Positions 25,520 to 35,145 are shown, counted from the first letter of the stretch. The stretch: DNA of 64,000 nt from Bradyrhizobium yuanmingense (GCF_029167105.1 NZ_JARFML010000035.1:20319-84318), one strand, 5' to 3'. The notes: generated from the sequence alone by a model not told the origin. Numbers and translations are program-made.

Positions 25520-26578
25520 TCACTTGAACCAGTGCACCAGCGCGATGCTGATCCCCAGCAGCAGGATCAGCGACAGCGTCACGGCGGCCGTCACCCGGCC
25601 GCCGACATTGGCGAGCACGCGCACGTCGACGCCAAGGCCGAGGGCGGCCATCGAGACCACCGTCAGAAAGCCCGTGATCTTCGTCACAGGGCCAACCACT
25701 GTCGCCGGCACGATCTCCAGCGAGCGCAGGGTCGCAAGCGCAAGGAAGCCGAGGATGAACCAGGGGACCAGGCGGAAGAAGCCGACGCTGGTTTTCTTGG
25801 CATCGCTCTGCCAGCGCGAAGCGACCAGCGACAGGCCGACGACGACCGGGCCGAGCATCAGGACACGCATCAGCTTCACCAGCGTGCCGATCTGGGTTGA
25901 GACGAGACCTGCCGGCACCGTCGCGGCAAGCACCTGCGGCACCGCGTAGACGGTGAGCCCGGCGAGAATGCCGTACTGCGTTGCGGACAATTGCAGCAGC
26001 GGAATCAGCAGCGGCAGGCCCAGCACCATCATCACGCCAAGGATCGCCGTAAAGGAGATCGAGGATGCAATCTCGTCGTTGCTGGCGCCGATGATGGGCG
26101 CCACCGCAGCGATCGCGGAATTGCCGCAGATCGAGTTGCCGCAGGCGATCAGGATCGACAGCCGCGTCGACAGGCCGAGCAGCCGGCTGAGGCCGAAGGA
26201 GACGCAGAGCGCGACCACGACGACCGCGGCAATGGAGGCGAGCAGCGCAATGCCGGAAGCTGCGATCGCGGCAAAGCTGATCGAGGCCCCGAGCAGCATC
26301 ACCGCGACTTCCAGCAGTTGCTTGGCGCTGAAGGCGATGCCGGCCTGCCAACGCGGGGCCGGCTTCCAGAAGCTGCGCACCGCCATGCCGAGCAGGATCG
26401 CCATGACCAGCGCCTCGACATAGGGGTGCTCGAACACGCCCAGTTCGGCCCGCTCGAGCAGGGCCGACACACCGGCCACGAGAATGCAGAGGAGGATGCC
26501 CGGAATCAGCGCCGCAATACGGCCCGCGGCGGTGACCGGCTTGCTATCGACCGGGCTGGATGCTTGATTCTGCGACAC
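25520..26578 (-). CDS. YeiH family putative sulfate exporter
   Basis: Integral membrane protein of the UPF0324/YeiH family, 352 aa, with about ten to eleven hydrophobic segments. Conserved features visible are CGNSICGNSAIAAVAPIIGA (two closely spaced cysteines) and PWFILGFLALATLRSL. Members are annotated as putative sulfate exporters, often beside genes that release sulfite or sulfate from organosulfur compounds; the transport activity has little direct proof. It starts with GTG (MSQNQASS) and is convergent with the ABC operon, so a link to the APS-reductase-like cluster is only suggested. Confidence 0.88.
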   Translation of the reverse strand: MSQNQASSPVDSKPVTAAGRIAALIPGILLCILVAGVSALLERAELGVFEHPYVEALVMAILLGMAVRSFWKPAPRWQAGIAFSAKQLLEVAVMLLGASISFAAIAASGIALLASIAAVVVVALCVSFGLSRLLGLSTRLSILIACGNSICGNSAIAAVAPIIGASNDEIASSISFTAILGVMMVLGLPLLIPLLQLSATQYGILAGLTVYAVPQVLAATVPAGLVSTQIGTLVKLMRVLMLGPVVVGLSLVASRWQSDAKKTSVGFFRLVPWFILGFLALATLRSLEIVPATVVGPVTKITGFLTVVSMAALGLGVDVRVLANVGGRVTAAVTLSLILLLGISIALVHWFK

Positions 26579-26689
26579 AAATCTCTCCCGAAGGAGAAAG
26601 ATTTATACGCACCGCGACCCGATTGGGAAATATGTTTTCGACATATCAGGGGCGAGAGAAGTTCTGTCCTCGGACCGGAATAAACGGAC

Positions 26690-26908
26690 TCAGAAGATCA
26701 GGTTCTTGGCCAGCGAGGCGACGCGGCTGAAACCGTCATAGATGCCGGGCTCGAAGAAGGCTGCACGGGCCAGCACGATGCCCGCGACCAGCGACCAGAA
26801 CAGGGTGGTGCCGGCCCGCAGCAGGAGCTTCGAGGCGCGCGACTTCGGCTGTGTGTCCGTTGCGGACACCAGTTGCTCGCCGAAGGGCTCAAATCCAGTG
26901 CGTTCCAT
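26690..26908 (-). CDS. Small hypothetical membrane protein
   Basis: 72-aa protein starting MERTGFEPFGEQL, with one predicted membrane helix (LFWSLVAGIVLARAAFF, about residues 36-52). The start at 26908 is favoured: the longer frame would extend 75 residues of low-quality sequence into the end of the alanine dehydrogenase gene. No recognised domain. It lies alone between the exporter and alanine dehydrogenase genes. Confidence 0.5.
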   Translation of the reverse strand: MERTGFEPFGEQLVSATDTQPKSRASKLLLRAGTTLFWSLVAGIVLARAAFFEPGIYDGFSRVASLAKNLIF

Positions 26909-27101
26909 GGCTGCCGATCCACCAGTTTCTGGCGGAAATGTCGTCGTTTCGGCTCCAAACAGCAATGGAAGCGATTGGCGTTTTTGCCCTCGGAAGGGGA
27001 AACTCCTTCCTCCTGACAGAGCCGCGGCAATAGTTTTCTTCTTTCTGCCTGTTTGGACACCGCCGTCCCGGTCACAATGCCCTCGCCGCGTCGGCACCCC
27101 C

Positions 27102-28217
27102 CTAAGCCGCCAGCCCGCTCTCCACCGGCGCAAACTCCAGCCCCAGACTCTCCGCCACCGCCTTGTTAGTCACCCGGCCGCGATGCACGTTGAGCCCGTT
27201 GCGCAGATGCGGATTCTCCAAGATGCCCGCAAATCCCTTGTTGGCGAGCATCAGGCCGAACGGCAGCGTCGCGTTGTTCAGGGCTTGGCTCGAGGTCACC
27301 GGCACCGCTCCCGGCATGTTGGCGACGCAATAGTGAACGACGCCGTCGACCTCGTAGGTCGGCTCCGCGTGCGTGGTCGGGTGCGAGGTCTCGAAGCAGC
27401 CGCCCTGGTCGATCGCGACATCGACCAGCACGGCTCCCGGCCGCATCGATTTCAGCATCGCACGGGTGACGAGTTTCGGCGCGCTGGCGCCGGGCACCAG
27501 CACGGCACCGATGACGACGTCGGCGGCGAACACCTCATCCTCGACCGCCTCGATGGTGGAGAAGCGGGTGCGCACGCGTCCGGCAAAGAGATCGTCCAGT
27601 TCGCGCAGGCGCGGAATCGAGCGGTCGATCACGGTGACTTCGGCACCTAAGCCGGCGGCCATGCGTGCCGCCTGCGTTCCGACCACGCCGCCGCCGAGCA
27701 CGACGACGCGTGCCGGCTGCACGCCGGGCACGCCGCCGAGCAGCAGGCCGCGGCCGCCGGTCGAACGCTTGAGCGCGGCGCCGGCGGCCTCGATGGCGAG
27801 GCGGCCGGCGACTTCGCTCATCGGAGCGAGCAGCGGGAGGTGACCACTCGCGTCCGTGACGGTTTCATAGGCGATTGCGGTGCAGCCCGAAGCAAGCAGG
27901 CCCTTGGCCTGCTCGGGATCCGGCGCAAGATGAAGGTAAGTAAAAAGGATCTGGCCTTCGCGAAGCTGAGCCCATTCGCTCTTCTGCGGCTCCTTCACCT
28001 TCACGATCATGTCGGACTTTGCAAAGATCTCGCGAGCGGTCTCGGCAATGGACGCCCCTGCCCGCCGGTACACCTCGTCGGACGCACCGATGCCGCTGCC
28101 GGCGCCGCTCTCGACCGTCACCTGGTGCCCGGCGGCAACGTATTCGCGGACCGCGCCTGGGGTGAGCCCGACGCGATATTCCTGCACCTTGATCTCCTTC
28201 GGGACTCCGACGCGCAT
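27102..28217 (-). CDS. ald: Alanine dehydrogenase
   Basis: NAD-dependent L-alanine dehydrogenase, 371 aa, that converts alanine and pyruvate/ammonium. It begins MRVGVPKEIK...RVGLTP with the substrate-binding arginine near 15. The active-site region FTYLHLAPDPEQAKGLL carries the catalytic histidine, and the NAD motif is VVVLGGGVVGTQAARMAAGLGA. The C-terminal QGGCFETSHPTTHAEP is typical. ATG at 28217 fits family starts better than the in-frame codon 18 bp upstream. Divergent from an Lrp/AsnC gene, the usual arrangement for its activator. Confidence 0.96.
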   Translation of the reverse strand: MRVGVPKEIKVQEYRVGLTPGAVREYVAAGHQVTVESGAGSGIGASDEVYRRAGASIAETAREIFAKSDMIVKVKEPQKSEWAQLREGQILFTYLHLAPDPEQAKGLLASGCTAIAYETVTDASGHLPLLAPMSEVAGRLAIEAAGAALKRSTGGRGLLLGGVPGVQPARVVVLGGGVVGTQAARMAAGLGAEVTVIDRSIPRLRELDDLFAGRVRTRFSTIEAVEDEVFAADVVIGAVLVPGASAPKLVTRAMLKSMRPGAVLVDVAIDQGGCFETSHPTTHAEPTYEVDGVVHYCVANMPGAVPVTSSQALNNATLPFGLMLANKGFAGILENPHLRNGLNVHRGRVTNKAVAESLGLEFAPVESGLAA

Positions 28218-28282
28218 CTTGATCTCCCTCGCCAATGCTTTGATTCCATTGTTGATCGTAGCGAGAGGGTCGGTTTGGTTTC

Positions 28283-28840
28283 GTGCAAATATCCGCTACC
28301 TTGGCAGCGCCCGCGCCGGTTTCCGGCGCGAAATGGTCCTTTGACGCTGGAAACGAAACCTTGGCCCTCGACCGGAAAGACCTCGCCATCCTCGCGGAAC
28401 TCACGACCAATGCGCGAGCCAGCCACACCGAGCTTGCCAACAAGATCGGCTTGTCGAGCACGGCGCTGGCGCGGCGGCAGAAGGCGCTGGAGGATGACGG
28501 CTACATCCAGGCCTACCAGGCCGCGCTCGACCTGGCCCAGTTCGGCCTCACCACCACGGTGCTGGTTCGCATCGCGCTGGAGAGCCAGAGCGACGAGGCG
28601 CTGAAGGCGTTCGAGGCAGAGGTGACGAAATGCCCCTCTGTCGTGCGCTGCTTCCTGATGTCGGGGACGGACGACTACATCCTGATCGTGCTCGCCCGCG
28701 ACATCCAGGATTTCGAGCGCATCCATCGCACCGAGCTGTCCCGCCTGCCCCGCGTCGCGCGGGTGCAATCGAGCTTCGCGCTGCGCGAAATCGTCAACCG
28801 CGCGGTGCCGACCGTGGTGTTCAGCGAGACAAAGCGCTGA
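28283..28840 (+). CDS. Lrp/AsnC family transcriptional regulator (likely ald regulator)
   Basis: Feast/famine regulator, 185 aa as given. The winged helix begins ALDRKDLAILAELTTNARAS with recognition region IGLSSTALARRQKALEDDGY; the C-terminal RAM ligand domain contains VVRCFLMSGTDDYILIVLAR. The N-terminal ~28 residues precede the usual family start, and the first codon is GTG, so the true start may lie nearer the LALDRKD segment. The divergent 65-bp gap with ald points to control of ald by amino acids. Confidence 0.9.
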   Translation: MQISATLAAPAPVSGAKWSFDAGNETLALDRKDLAILAELTTNARASHTELANKIGLSSTALARRQKALEDDGYIQAYQAALDLAQFGLTTTVLVRIALESQSDEALKAFEAEVTKCPSVVRCFLMSGTDDYILIVLARDIQDFERIHRTELSRLPRVARVQSSFALREIVNRAVPTVVFSETKR

Positions 28841-28980
28841 TCTCGTAAATCCAATCGGGAGAACCGGTCAGGAACCAAGCAACCCGTCATCCGTTGGGCG
28901 CTATCGGCCAGCGGCGGCAACGCAGTCTCGCGTCATTTGCACAATTTGCCCGGCTCGGCCTTTCCGCGGGGAAACACAAT

Positions 28981-29466
28981 ATGGCCGACATTACGATTCC
29001 CGAACGCATTCCGATCACCCTCGTCGTCAACGGCGAAAGGCGCGCGCTCGAGGTCGTGCCGTGGACCACGCTTCTGGATGCGCTGCGTGACCGTCTGGAG
29101 CTGACCGGCACCAAGAAAGGCTGCGATCACGGCCAATGCGGCGCCTGTACCGTGCTGATCGACGGAAGACGGGTCAATTCCTGCCTGACCCTGGCCGTCA
29201 TGAAGGATGGCGCCGAGATCACAACCATCGAAGGCTTGGCAAAGGACGGCACGTTGCATCCCCTGCAACAGGCCTTCATCGACCACGATGCCTTTCAGTG
29301 CGGCTATTGCACGCCGGGACAGATTTGCTCTGCCGCGGGCCTGTTGGCCGAAGGCCGTGCGCGCAATGCGGATGAGATCCGGGAGCTGATGAGCGGGAAC
29401 CTCTGTCGCTGCGGTGCCTACCCCAACATCGTGGCTGCGATCGAGCAGGCAATGAGCCGGTCATGA
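28981..29466 (+). CDS. paoA: Aldehyde oxidoreductase 2Fe-2S subunit (PaoA/XdhC-like)
   Basis: Small subunit of a xanthine-oxidase-family molybdoenzyme, 161 aa. The plant-type [2Fe-2S] site is KKGCDHGQCGACTVLIDGRR...SC in the N-terminal half; the second, four-helix cluster site is QCGYCTPGQICSA...NLCRCGAYPN. Unlike E. coli PaoA there is no twin-arginine signal, so this enzyme is probably cytoplasmic. Start MADITIPERI at 28981 follows a GGGGAA site. Its stop overlaps the next start (ATGA). Substrate (aromatic or aliphatic aldehyde, or N-heterocycle) is not readable. Confidence 0.9.
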   Translation: MADITIPERIPITLVVNGERRALEVVPWTTLLDALRDRLELTGTKKGCDHGQCGACTVLIDGRRVNSCLTLAVMKDGAEITTIEGLAKDGTLHPLQQAFIDHDAFQCGYCTPGQICSAAGLLAEGRARNADEIRELMSGNLCRCGAYPNIVAAIEQAMSRS

Positions 29467-30479
29467 ACAACTTCCGATATTCCCGCGCAAGCGACCTTGC
29501 CGACGCCATTCGCCTGCTCGCCGCCGATCCCGGCGCGAAGCTGATTGCCGGCGGCACCAACCTCATCGATCTGATGAAGGAGAACGTCGAACGCCCCTCC
29601 CGGCTGATCGACATCTCTCGCCTGCCGCTCCGCGACGTCGAGGAGACAGCGGACGGCGGTCTGCGCATAGGCGCCTTGGTGCCGAATTCGGACCTTGCCT
29701 ACCACCCGTTGATCGAGCAGCGCTATCCCCTCCTTGCCAGCGCCATCCTGGCTGGCGCCTCAGCGCAACTGCGCAACATGGCCTCGGTCGGCGGCAATCT
29801 GATGCAACGTACGCGCTGCCCCTACTTCTATGACACGACGACACCCTGCAACAAGCGAAGCCCCGGCTCGGGCTGCTCGGCCCTCGATGGCCTCAACCGC
29901 AACCATGCCATCCTCGGCACCAGCAACTCCTGCATCGCGACCAATCCATCCGACATGAGCGTGGCACTGGCCGCGCTCGGCGCGCTCGTGCATATCGCAC
30001 GCCCCTCTGGTCAGCGCACCATCGCGCTGACGGATTTCCATCGGCTTCCCGAGGACAAGCCTCACCTCGATACCAATCTCGGCAGCGGCGAGATCATTAT
30101 CGCCATCGAGCTGCCGCCGCACGGCTTTGCCCGGAACTACAGCTATCTGAAGATCCGCGACCGGCTGTCCTACGCCTTTGCTCTGGTCTCCGTCGCGGCC
30201 GCGCTCGACCTGGAGGGCAACGCGATCGGCGAAGCGCGCCTTGCTCTCGGTGGCGTGGCCCACAAGCCCTGGCGAAGCCTCGAGGCCGAAGCCGCATTGC
30301 GCGGTCAGGCGGCAACACCGGATCATTTCGGGCGCGCCGCCGACCTGCTGCTGCAGGGAGCGACGGCACGCTCCCACAACGGGTTCAAGATCGACTTGGC
30401 GCGCCGAGCCGTCGTGCGTGCGCTGATGCAGGCCGCAAGCGCCACGCCGCAATCACAAGCTCACAAGAAGATCGCATGA
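29463..30479 (+). CDS. paoB: Aldehyde oxidoreductase FAD subunit (PaoB-like, extra Fe-S loop)
   Basis: FAD-binding medium subunit, 338 aa. FAD motifs AGGTNLIDLMK (about residues 30-40) and the segment ASAQLRNMASVGGNLMQRTR are clear. Directly after comes an inserted cysteine loop, RCPYFYDTTTPCNKRSPGSG then C...SCIATNPSDM, the pattern for the additional [4Fe-4S] cluster seen in PaoB and 4-hydroxybenzoyl-CoA reductase beta subunits. This supports a PaoABC-type assignment over ordinary xanthine dehydrogenase. Confidence 0.9.
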   Translation: MNNFRYSRASDLADAIRLLAADPGAKLIAGGTNLIDLMKENVERPSRLIDISRLPLRDVEETADGGLRIGALVPNSDLAYHPLIEQRYPLLASAILAGASAQLRNMASVGGNLMQRTRCPYFYDTTTPCNKRSPGSGCSALDGLNRNHAILGTSNSCIATNPSDMSVALAALGALVHIARPSGQRTIALTDFHRLPEDKPHLDTNLGSGEIIIAIELPPHGFARNYSYLKIRDRLSYAFALVSVAAALDLEGNAIGEARLALGGVAHKPWRSLEAEAALRGQAATPDHFGRAADLLLQGATARSHNGFKIDLARRAVVRALMQAASATPQSQAHKKIA

Positions 30480-30486
30480 GGGCTCG

Positions 30487-32691
30487 ATGAACGCCTATGT
30501 CGGAACATCAACGTCGCGCGTCGACGGCCGCGCCAAGGTCACCGGGGCCGCCAAATATGCTGGCGAGTTCGCAGCAGACCGTCTTCTTCACGGCTTCGTC
30601 GTCGAGGCCAGCATCGCGCGTGGGCGCATCGTTCGTCTCGACACCAGCGAGGCGCTGAAGGTGAAGGGCGTGGTCGACGTGCTCACGCATGAACATCGGC
30701 CGCCCCTCGCCGACAAGGACGAAGCCTGGAAGGATGAGGTGGCGCCGGAGAAGGGCTCGCCGCTCCGGCCGCTTTATGACAACAGGATCAAGTTCAACGG
30801 CCAGCCGATTGCACTGGTCGTCGCGGAGGACTGGGAGACCGCCAAGTTCGCCGCAACCCGCGTTCGCGTCGAATATGAGCAGGAGGCGTTTGCGACCGAT
30901 CTCGAATCCGAACGCGGCAAGGCCAAGAAAGTGGATCAACCGCACAAGCCGCGTGGTGATGCCGCAGCAGCCCTGGCGCGCGCGGCCGTGCGCCACGAGG
31001 CGGATTACGTCATCCCGACCGAGCACCACAACCCGATGGAGCTCTTCGCGACGACGGCCGTCTGGAACGGCAGTGGCGGGCTCACGGTCTACGACAAGAC
31101 GCAGGGCGTCCAGAACGTCCAGAAGTTTCTCTGCAGCGTTTTCGCCAAGAAGCCGGACGACATCCGCGTGATCTCGCCCTATGTCGGCGGCGCCTTCGGC
31201 TCGGGCCTGCGGCCGCAGCACCAGGTGGTGCTGGCAACCCTTGCCGCGCTCGCACTGAAGCGGTCCGTCCGCGTCGTGCTGACGCGGCAGCAGATGTACG
31301 GCCTGGGCTATCGCCCCATGACCATCGAGCGCGTTGCGCTCGGTGCAAGGCCGGACGGCACGCTCGATGCAATCACCCACGAAGCCATTGCCGTGACCTC
31401 ACGTTATGAGGATTTTTCGCGCAACGATACGGGCTGGGCCGAGCAGCTTTACAAGAGTCCCAATAGCAAGTTTGCGCATAAGCTGGTCGATCTCGACGTT
31501 TCGACACCCTGCGACATGCGCGCGCCGGGTGCGGCAACGGGCGTCTGCGCGCTCGAATGCGCCATGGACGAATTGGCCGTCGCGCTACAGCTCGATCCGG
31601 TCGAGCTGCGCCTGAGGTGCTACTCGGATCGCGACCAGAGCGAAGGCCTGCCTTACACCAGCAAGCAGCTGCGCGAATGCTACGCCCGCGGCGCGGAAGC
31701 TTTTGGCTGGAGCCGCCGCAATCCCGCATCCCGCTCGATGCGCGACGGCAAGGAACTCGTCGGCTGGGGCATGGCGACCGGGGTGTGGGAAGCGCTGCAG
31801 ATGCCGGTCGCCGTCCGCATCGTGCTGACGGCCAACGGCCATGCCGAGGTCTCCTGCGCCGCCTCCGACATCGGCACCGGCACCTATACCATCGTGGCGC
31901 AGGTCGCGGCCGATGCCCTCGGGCTGCCGATCGAGAATATCAGCGTACGGCTCGCCGATTCGACCTTGCCGCAAGCCCCCGTCGAGGGCGGCTCCTGGAT
32001 GGCGGCATCGAGCGCGCATGCGGTCTTGGGAGCGGCCGAAGAGATTCGCTGGGAGCTCGCATGTCTCGCCAAGGCCATGCCGGGCTCGCCGCTCGCTGAC
32101 CTCGACGCCGCCAACGTCACCCTGACTGACGGCATGATCGTCAATAACGACAGGCGCGGAGCTGCCGTCTCGATTGCGGATGTCATGCGCCACAGCAAGC
32201 TCGAGCGGATCGAAAAGGAGAAGCTCAACCAATTCGCGGAAGATAAATCGCATGCCCGCAACACACATTCAGCGGTCTTCGCGGAGGTGAAGATCGACGA
32301 GGAGCTGGGGATTATCCGCGTCACCCGCATCGTGAATGCGGTCGCGGCCGGGCGCATCCTGAACACCAAGACCGGCCGCAGCCAGATCATGGGCGGGGTG
32401 GTCTGGGGAATTGGAATGGCGCTGCACGAGGAAACGGTGATGGATCACCGCTTCGGCCGCATCATGAACGCGAACATTGCCGAATACCACATTCCCGTGA
32501 ACGCCGACGTCCACGACATAGACGTCATTTTCGTCGACGAGCCCGACGACCGCATCAACCGGATGGGCATCAAGGGGCTCGGCGAAATCGGCATCGTCGG
32601 CGTGCCGGCCGCGATTGCGAACGCCGTCTATCATGCGACCGGCAAGCGTATCCGGCGCTTCCCGATCACGCTGGACAAGCTGCTGGAGTGA
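30487..32691 (+). CDS. paoC: Aldehyde oxidoreductase molybdenum-cofactor subunit (PaoC-like)
   Basis: Large catalytic subunit, 734 aa, that binds Mo-MCD cofactor. Segments PYVGGAFGSGLRPQHQ, DMRAPGAATGVCALECAMDE and GGSWMAASSAHAVLGA are the cofactor contacts of the family; the base glutamate sits in IKGLGEIGIVGVPAAIANAV near residue 700. Length is close to E. coli PaoC. Gene follows the FAD subunit by 7 bp. No PaoD/XdhC-type insertion chaperone is encoded beside it, so maturation must rely on one elsewhere. Confidence 0.92.
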   Translation: MNAYVGTSTSRVDGRAKVTGAAKYAGEFAADRLLHGFVVEASIARGRIVRLDTSEALKVKGVVDVLTHEHRPPLADKDEAWKDEVAPEKGSPLRPLYDNRIKFNGQPIALVVAEDWETAKFAATRVRVEYEQEAFATDLESERGKAKKVDQPHKPRGDAAAALARAAVRHEADYVIPTEHHNPMELFATTAVWNGSGGLTVYDKTQGVQNVQKFLCSVFAKKPDDIRVISPYVGGAFGSGLRPQHQVVLATLAALALKRSVRVVLTRQQMYGLGYRPMTIERVALGARPDGTLDAITHEAIAVTSRYEDFSRNDTGWAEQLYKSPNSKFAHKLVDLDVSTPCDMRAPGAATGVCALECAMDELAVALQLDPVELRLRCYSDRDQSEGLPYTSKQLRECYARGAEAFGWSRRNPASRSMRDGKELVGWGMATGVWEALQMPVAVRIVLTANGHAEVSCAASDIGTGTYTIVAQVAADALGLPIENISVRLADSTLPQAPVEGGSWMAASSAHAVLGAAEEIRWELACLAKAMPGSPLADLDAANVTLTDGMIVNNDRRGAAVSIADVMRHSKLERIEKEKLNQFAEDKSHARNTHSAVFAEVKIDEELGIIRVTRIVNAVAAGRILNTKTGRSQIMGGVVWGIGMALHEETVMDHRFGRIMNANIAEYHIPVNADVHDIDVIFVDEPDDRINRMGIKGLGEIGIVGVPAAIANAVYHATGKRIRRFPITLDKLLE

Positions 32692-32724
32692 AGTCGCAAG
32701 CCAACCTTGCCGCAGCACTCGGGC

Positions 32725-32778
32725 ATGTCATCCAGATGTCATCGAATGTGCAGAGAGCTGTATCTTCCTGCACATTCG
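32725..32778 (+). promoter_or_regulatory. Stem-loop and direct repeats before the decarboxylase gene
   Basis: CGAATGTGCAG (32743-32753) and CTGCACATTCG (32768-32778) are perfect 11-bp arms around a 14-nt loop, ending 10 nt before the ATG. Just upstream ATGTCATC occurs twice (32725-32732, 32736-32743), 11 bp apart. The stem would lie beside the weak ribosome site, so translational or transcriptional control of the decarboxylase is plausible. Confidence 0.5.
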
Positions 32779-32787
32779 GAACCCGCC

Positions 32788-35145
32788 ATGGACTATTTCA
32801 AGCGCTTCAACTTCCTGTTCGCCGCCCCTGTGTTCGATGCCGACGATCTCGAAGGCGTCCGCTTCAACCAGATCATCGAGGAGATCCAGCGCTCCGGCTT
32901 CGAGGTGGTCCGGGCCCGCAAGCTGGAGGATGCCGAGATGGCGGTGCAGACCGATGCCGCGATCGGCTGCATGGTGGTGGACTGGGGCAAGAAGGGCCTG
33001 GAAGGAAAGACCTCGGCGCTGATCAATCTGATGCGCCGCCGCGGCCTCGACTTCCCGATTATCCTCTTGATCCGCCGCAAGCGGTTCGAGGACCTGCCGG
33101 TCGAGGTGCTCGATTTCATCGACGGCTATGTCTTCCTCTCCGAGGAGACGCCAACCTTCATCGCCAAGAACTTGATCAGCCGGCTCAAGCAATATGCCGA
33201 AACGCTGAAGACGCCGTTCTTCGGCGCGCTGGTCGACTATGCCGAGGAAGGCAACCAGCTTTGGACCTGCCCGGGCCACAATGGCGGCGTGTTCTACAAC
33301 CGCAGCCCGATCGGGCGCGTGTTCGTCGAGCATCTCGGCGAATCCGTGTTCCGCGACGACCTCGACAATTCCGTGCTCGACCTCGGCGACCTCCTCACCC
33401 ATGAGGGCCCGGCTCTGAGGGCGCAGAAGGAAGCGGCGGCGATCTTCGGCGCGGAAAAGACCTATTTCGTGCTCAACGGTACCTCGACCTCGAACAAGGT
33501 CGCGCTCGGCGCCCTCGTCACCGACGGTGATCTCGTGCTGTTCGACCGCAACAACCACAAGGCCGCCCATCACGGCGCGCTGATGATCAATGGCGGCATC
33601 CCGGTCTATGTGCCGACCGTTCGCAACGCCTGGGGGCTGATCGGCCCGATGCGCTGGGACCGGCTCGATGAGAAGGCCCTGCGCGAGGCGATCCGCAACC
33701 ATCCCCTGGTGAACGATCGCGACGCCTGGCGCAAGGAGCGGCCGTTCCGCGTCGCCGTGGTCGAGCAGTGCACCTATGACGGCTCGATCCACAGCGCCGA
33801 GATGATCATCAAGCGCATCGGCCATCTCTGCGACTACATCCTGTTCGACGAGGCCTGGGCCGGCTTCATGAAGTTCCACCCCCTTTATGCCGGCCGCTTC
33901 GCCATGGGGCTGGCAAATCTTCCGCCCGACGCCCCCGGCATCATCGCGACGCAGTCGACCCACAAGCAGCTGGCAAGCTTCTCGCAGGCCTCGCAGATCC
34001 ACATCAAGGACCGCCACATCCGCGGCCAGAAGCGCCGCGTCGAGCACCGCCGTTTCAACGAAAGCTTCATGCAGCACGCCTCGACCTCGCCGTTCTACCC
34101 GCTGTTCGCCTCGCTCGACGTCGGCGCACAGATGATGAAGGGCCGCTCCGGCGAAGTGCTGTGGGACGACACGATCCGGCTCGGCATCGAGCTGCGCAAG
34201 AAGATCCGCGCGATGCGCCGGGAGTTCGAGGAGAAAGAGCAGAATCTGGATCGCCGCTGGTTCTTCGAGCCATTCGTTCCCGATCGCGTCGCCATTGCCG
34301 ACGTCAGCCGCCCCGGCGCGGCGCATAACGTCGCCTGGGAGACCCTCTCGACCGACGAGCTCGCCACCAACCCCGCGCTGTGGCAGCTCTCTCCGGACAC
34401 CAACTGGCACGGCTTTCCCGATCTCGCGGAAGGCTTTGCCATGACCGATCCAAACAAGCTGACCTTGCTCACCCCCGGATTCGATCGTGCGACCGGCGCC
34501 TACGCCGAGCACGGCATTCCCGCGCCGGTCGTCGCGCAATATCTGCGCGAGAATCGCATCGTCCCCGAGAAGAACGACCTCAACTCCCTGCTCTTCCTGC
34601 TCACGCCCGGCGTCGAGGCGAGCAAGGCGGGCACGCTGATCTCCGGCCTCGTCGCGTTCAAGAGGCTGCACGACGACAATGCGCTGCTGGCCGATGTCAT
34701 CCCCGAATTCTATCAAAGGCGGCAGGCGCGCTACGCCGGTGCGCGGCTGCGCGACCTCTGCGGCGAGATGCACCGTTTCTTCCGCGCCGCCGATGTCAGC
34801 GCGCTCCAGGCCCGGCAGTTCATGCCCGAGCACATGCCAGAGATCGCGATGTCGCCCCGCGATGCCGCGCGCTATCTGTTTAAGAACGACGTCGACTACC
34901 TCCCGATCGAGGCGATCGCCGGCCGAATCGCGACCACGCCGTTCGTGGTCTACCCGCCGGGCATCGCCACCATCGTGCCCGGCGAGCGGCTGACGGAACG
35001 GGCCAAGCCCATGATCGATTATCTCAAGATGTTCGAGACCTGCTTCAACACATTTCCGGGCTTCGACGTCGAGATCCAGGGCGTCTACAAGGAGGTCGAT
35101 GCGAATGGGCGCATCGGGCTCTACACTTATGTCGTGACCGAGTAG
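32788..35145 (+). CDS. Orn/Lys/Arg family basic amino acid decarboxylase
   Basis: PLP-dependent fold-type I decarboxylase, 785 aa. An N-terminal receiver-like wing domain spans residues 1-130, and the PLP domain begins near TCPGHNGGVFYNRSP. The cofactor aspartate is in YILFDEAWAGF and the Schiff-base lysine is Lys393 in STHKQLASFSQ. The C-terminal domain ends FPGFDVEIQGVY. It decarboxylates ornithine, lysine or arginine to a diamine or agmatine; the sequence does not settle which. The ATG at 32788 is followed by the family start MDYFKRFNFL. Neighbouring acetyltransferase and cyclodeaminase-like genes favour an ornithine or polyamine context. Confidence 0.9.
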   Translation: MDYFKRFNFLFAAPVFDADDLEGVRFNQIIEEIQRSGFEVVRARKLEDAEMAVQTDAAIGCMVVDWGKKGLEGKTSALINLMRRRGLDFPIILLIRRKRFEDLPVEVLDFIDGYVFLSEETPTFIAKNLISRLKQYAETLKTPFFGALVDYAEEGNQLWTCPGHNGGVFYNRSPIGRVFVEHLGESVFRDDLDNSVLDLGDLLTHEGPALRAQKEAAAIFGAEKTYFVLNGTSTSNKVALGALVTDGDLVLFDRNNHKAAHHGALMINGGIPVYVPTVRNAWGLIGPMRWDRLDEKALREAIRNHPLVNDRDAWRKERPFRVAVVEQCTYDGSIHSAEMIIKRIGHLCDYILFDEAWAGFMKFHPLYAGRFAMGLANLPPDAPGIIATQSTHKQLASFSQASQIHIKDRHIRGQKRRVEHRRFNESFMQHASTSPFYPLFASLDVGAQMMKGRSGEVLWDDTIRLGIELRKKIRAMRREFEEKEQNLDRRWFFEPFVPDRVAIADVSRPGAAHNVAWETLSTDELATNPALWQLSPDTNWHGFPDLAEGFAMTDPNKLTLLTPGFDRATGAYAEHGIPAPVVAQYLRENRIVPEKNDLNSLLFLLTPGVEASKAGTLISGLVAFKRLHDDNALLADVIPEFYQRRQARYAGARLRDLCGEMHRFFRAADVSALQARQFMPEHMPEIAMSPRDAARYLFKNDVDYLPIEAIAGRIATTPFVVYPPGIATIVPGERLTERAKPMIDYLKMFETCFNTFPGFDVEIQGVYKEVDANGRIGLYTYVVTE

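Noticed and set aside
32728..34833. Very long open frame antisense to the decarboxylase gene
   Set aside because: Long antisense frames are common opposite GC-rich genes with strong third-position bias; the sense frame has full domain motifs.
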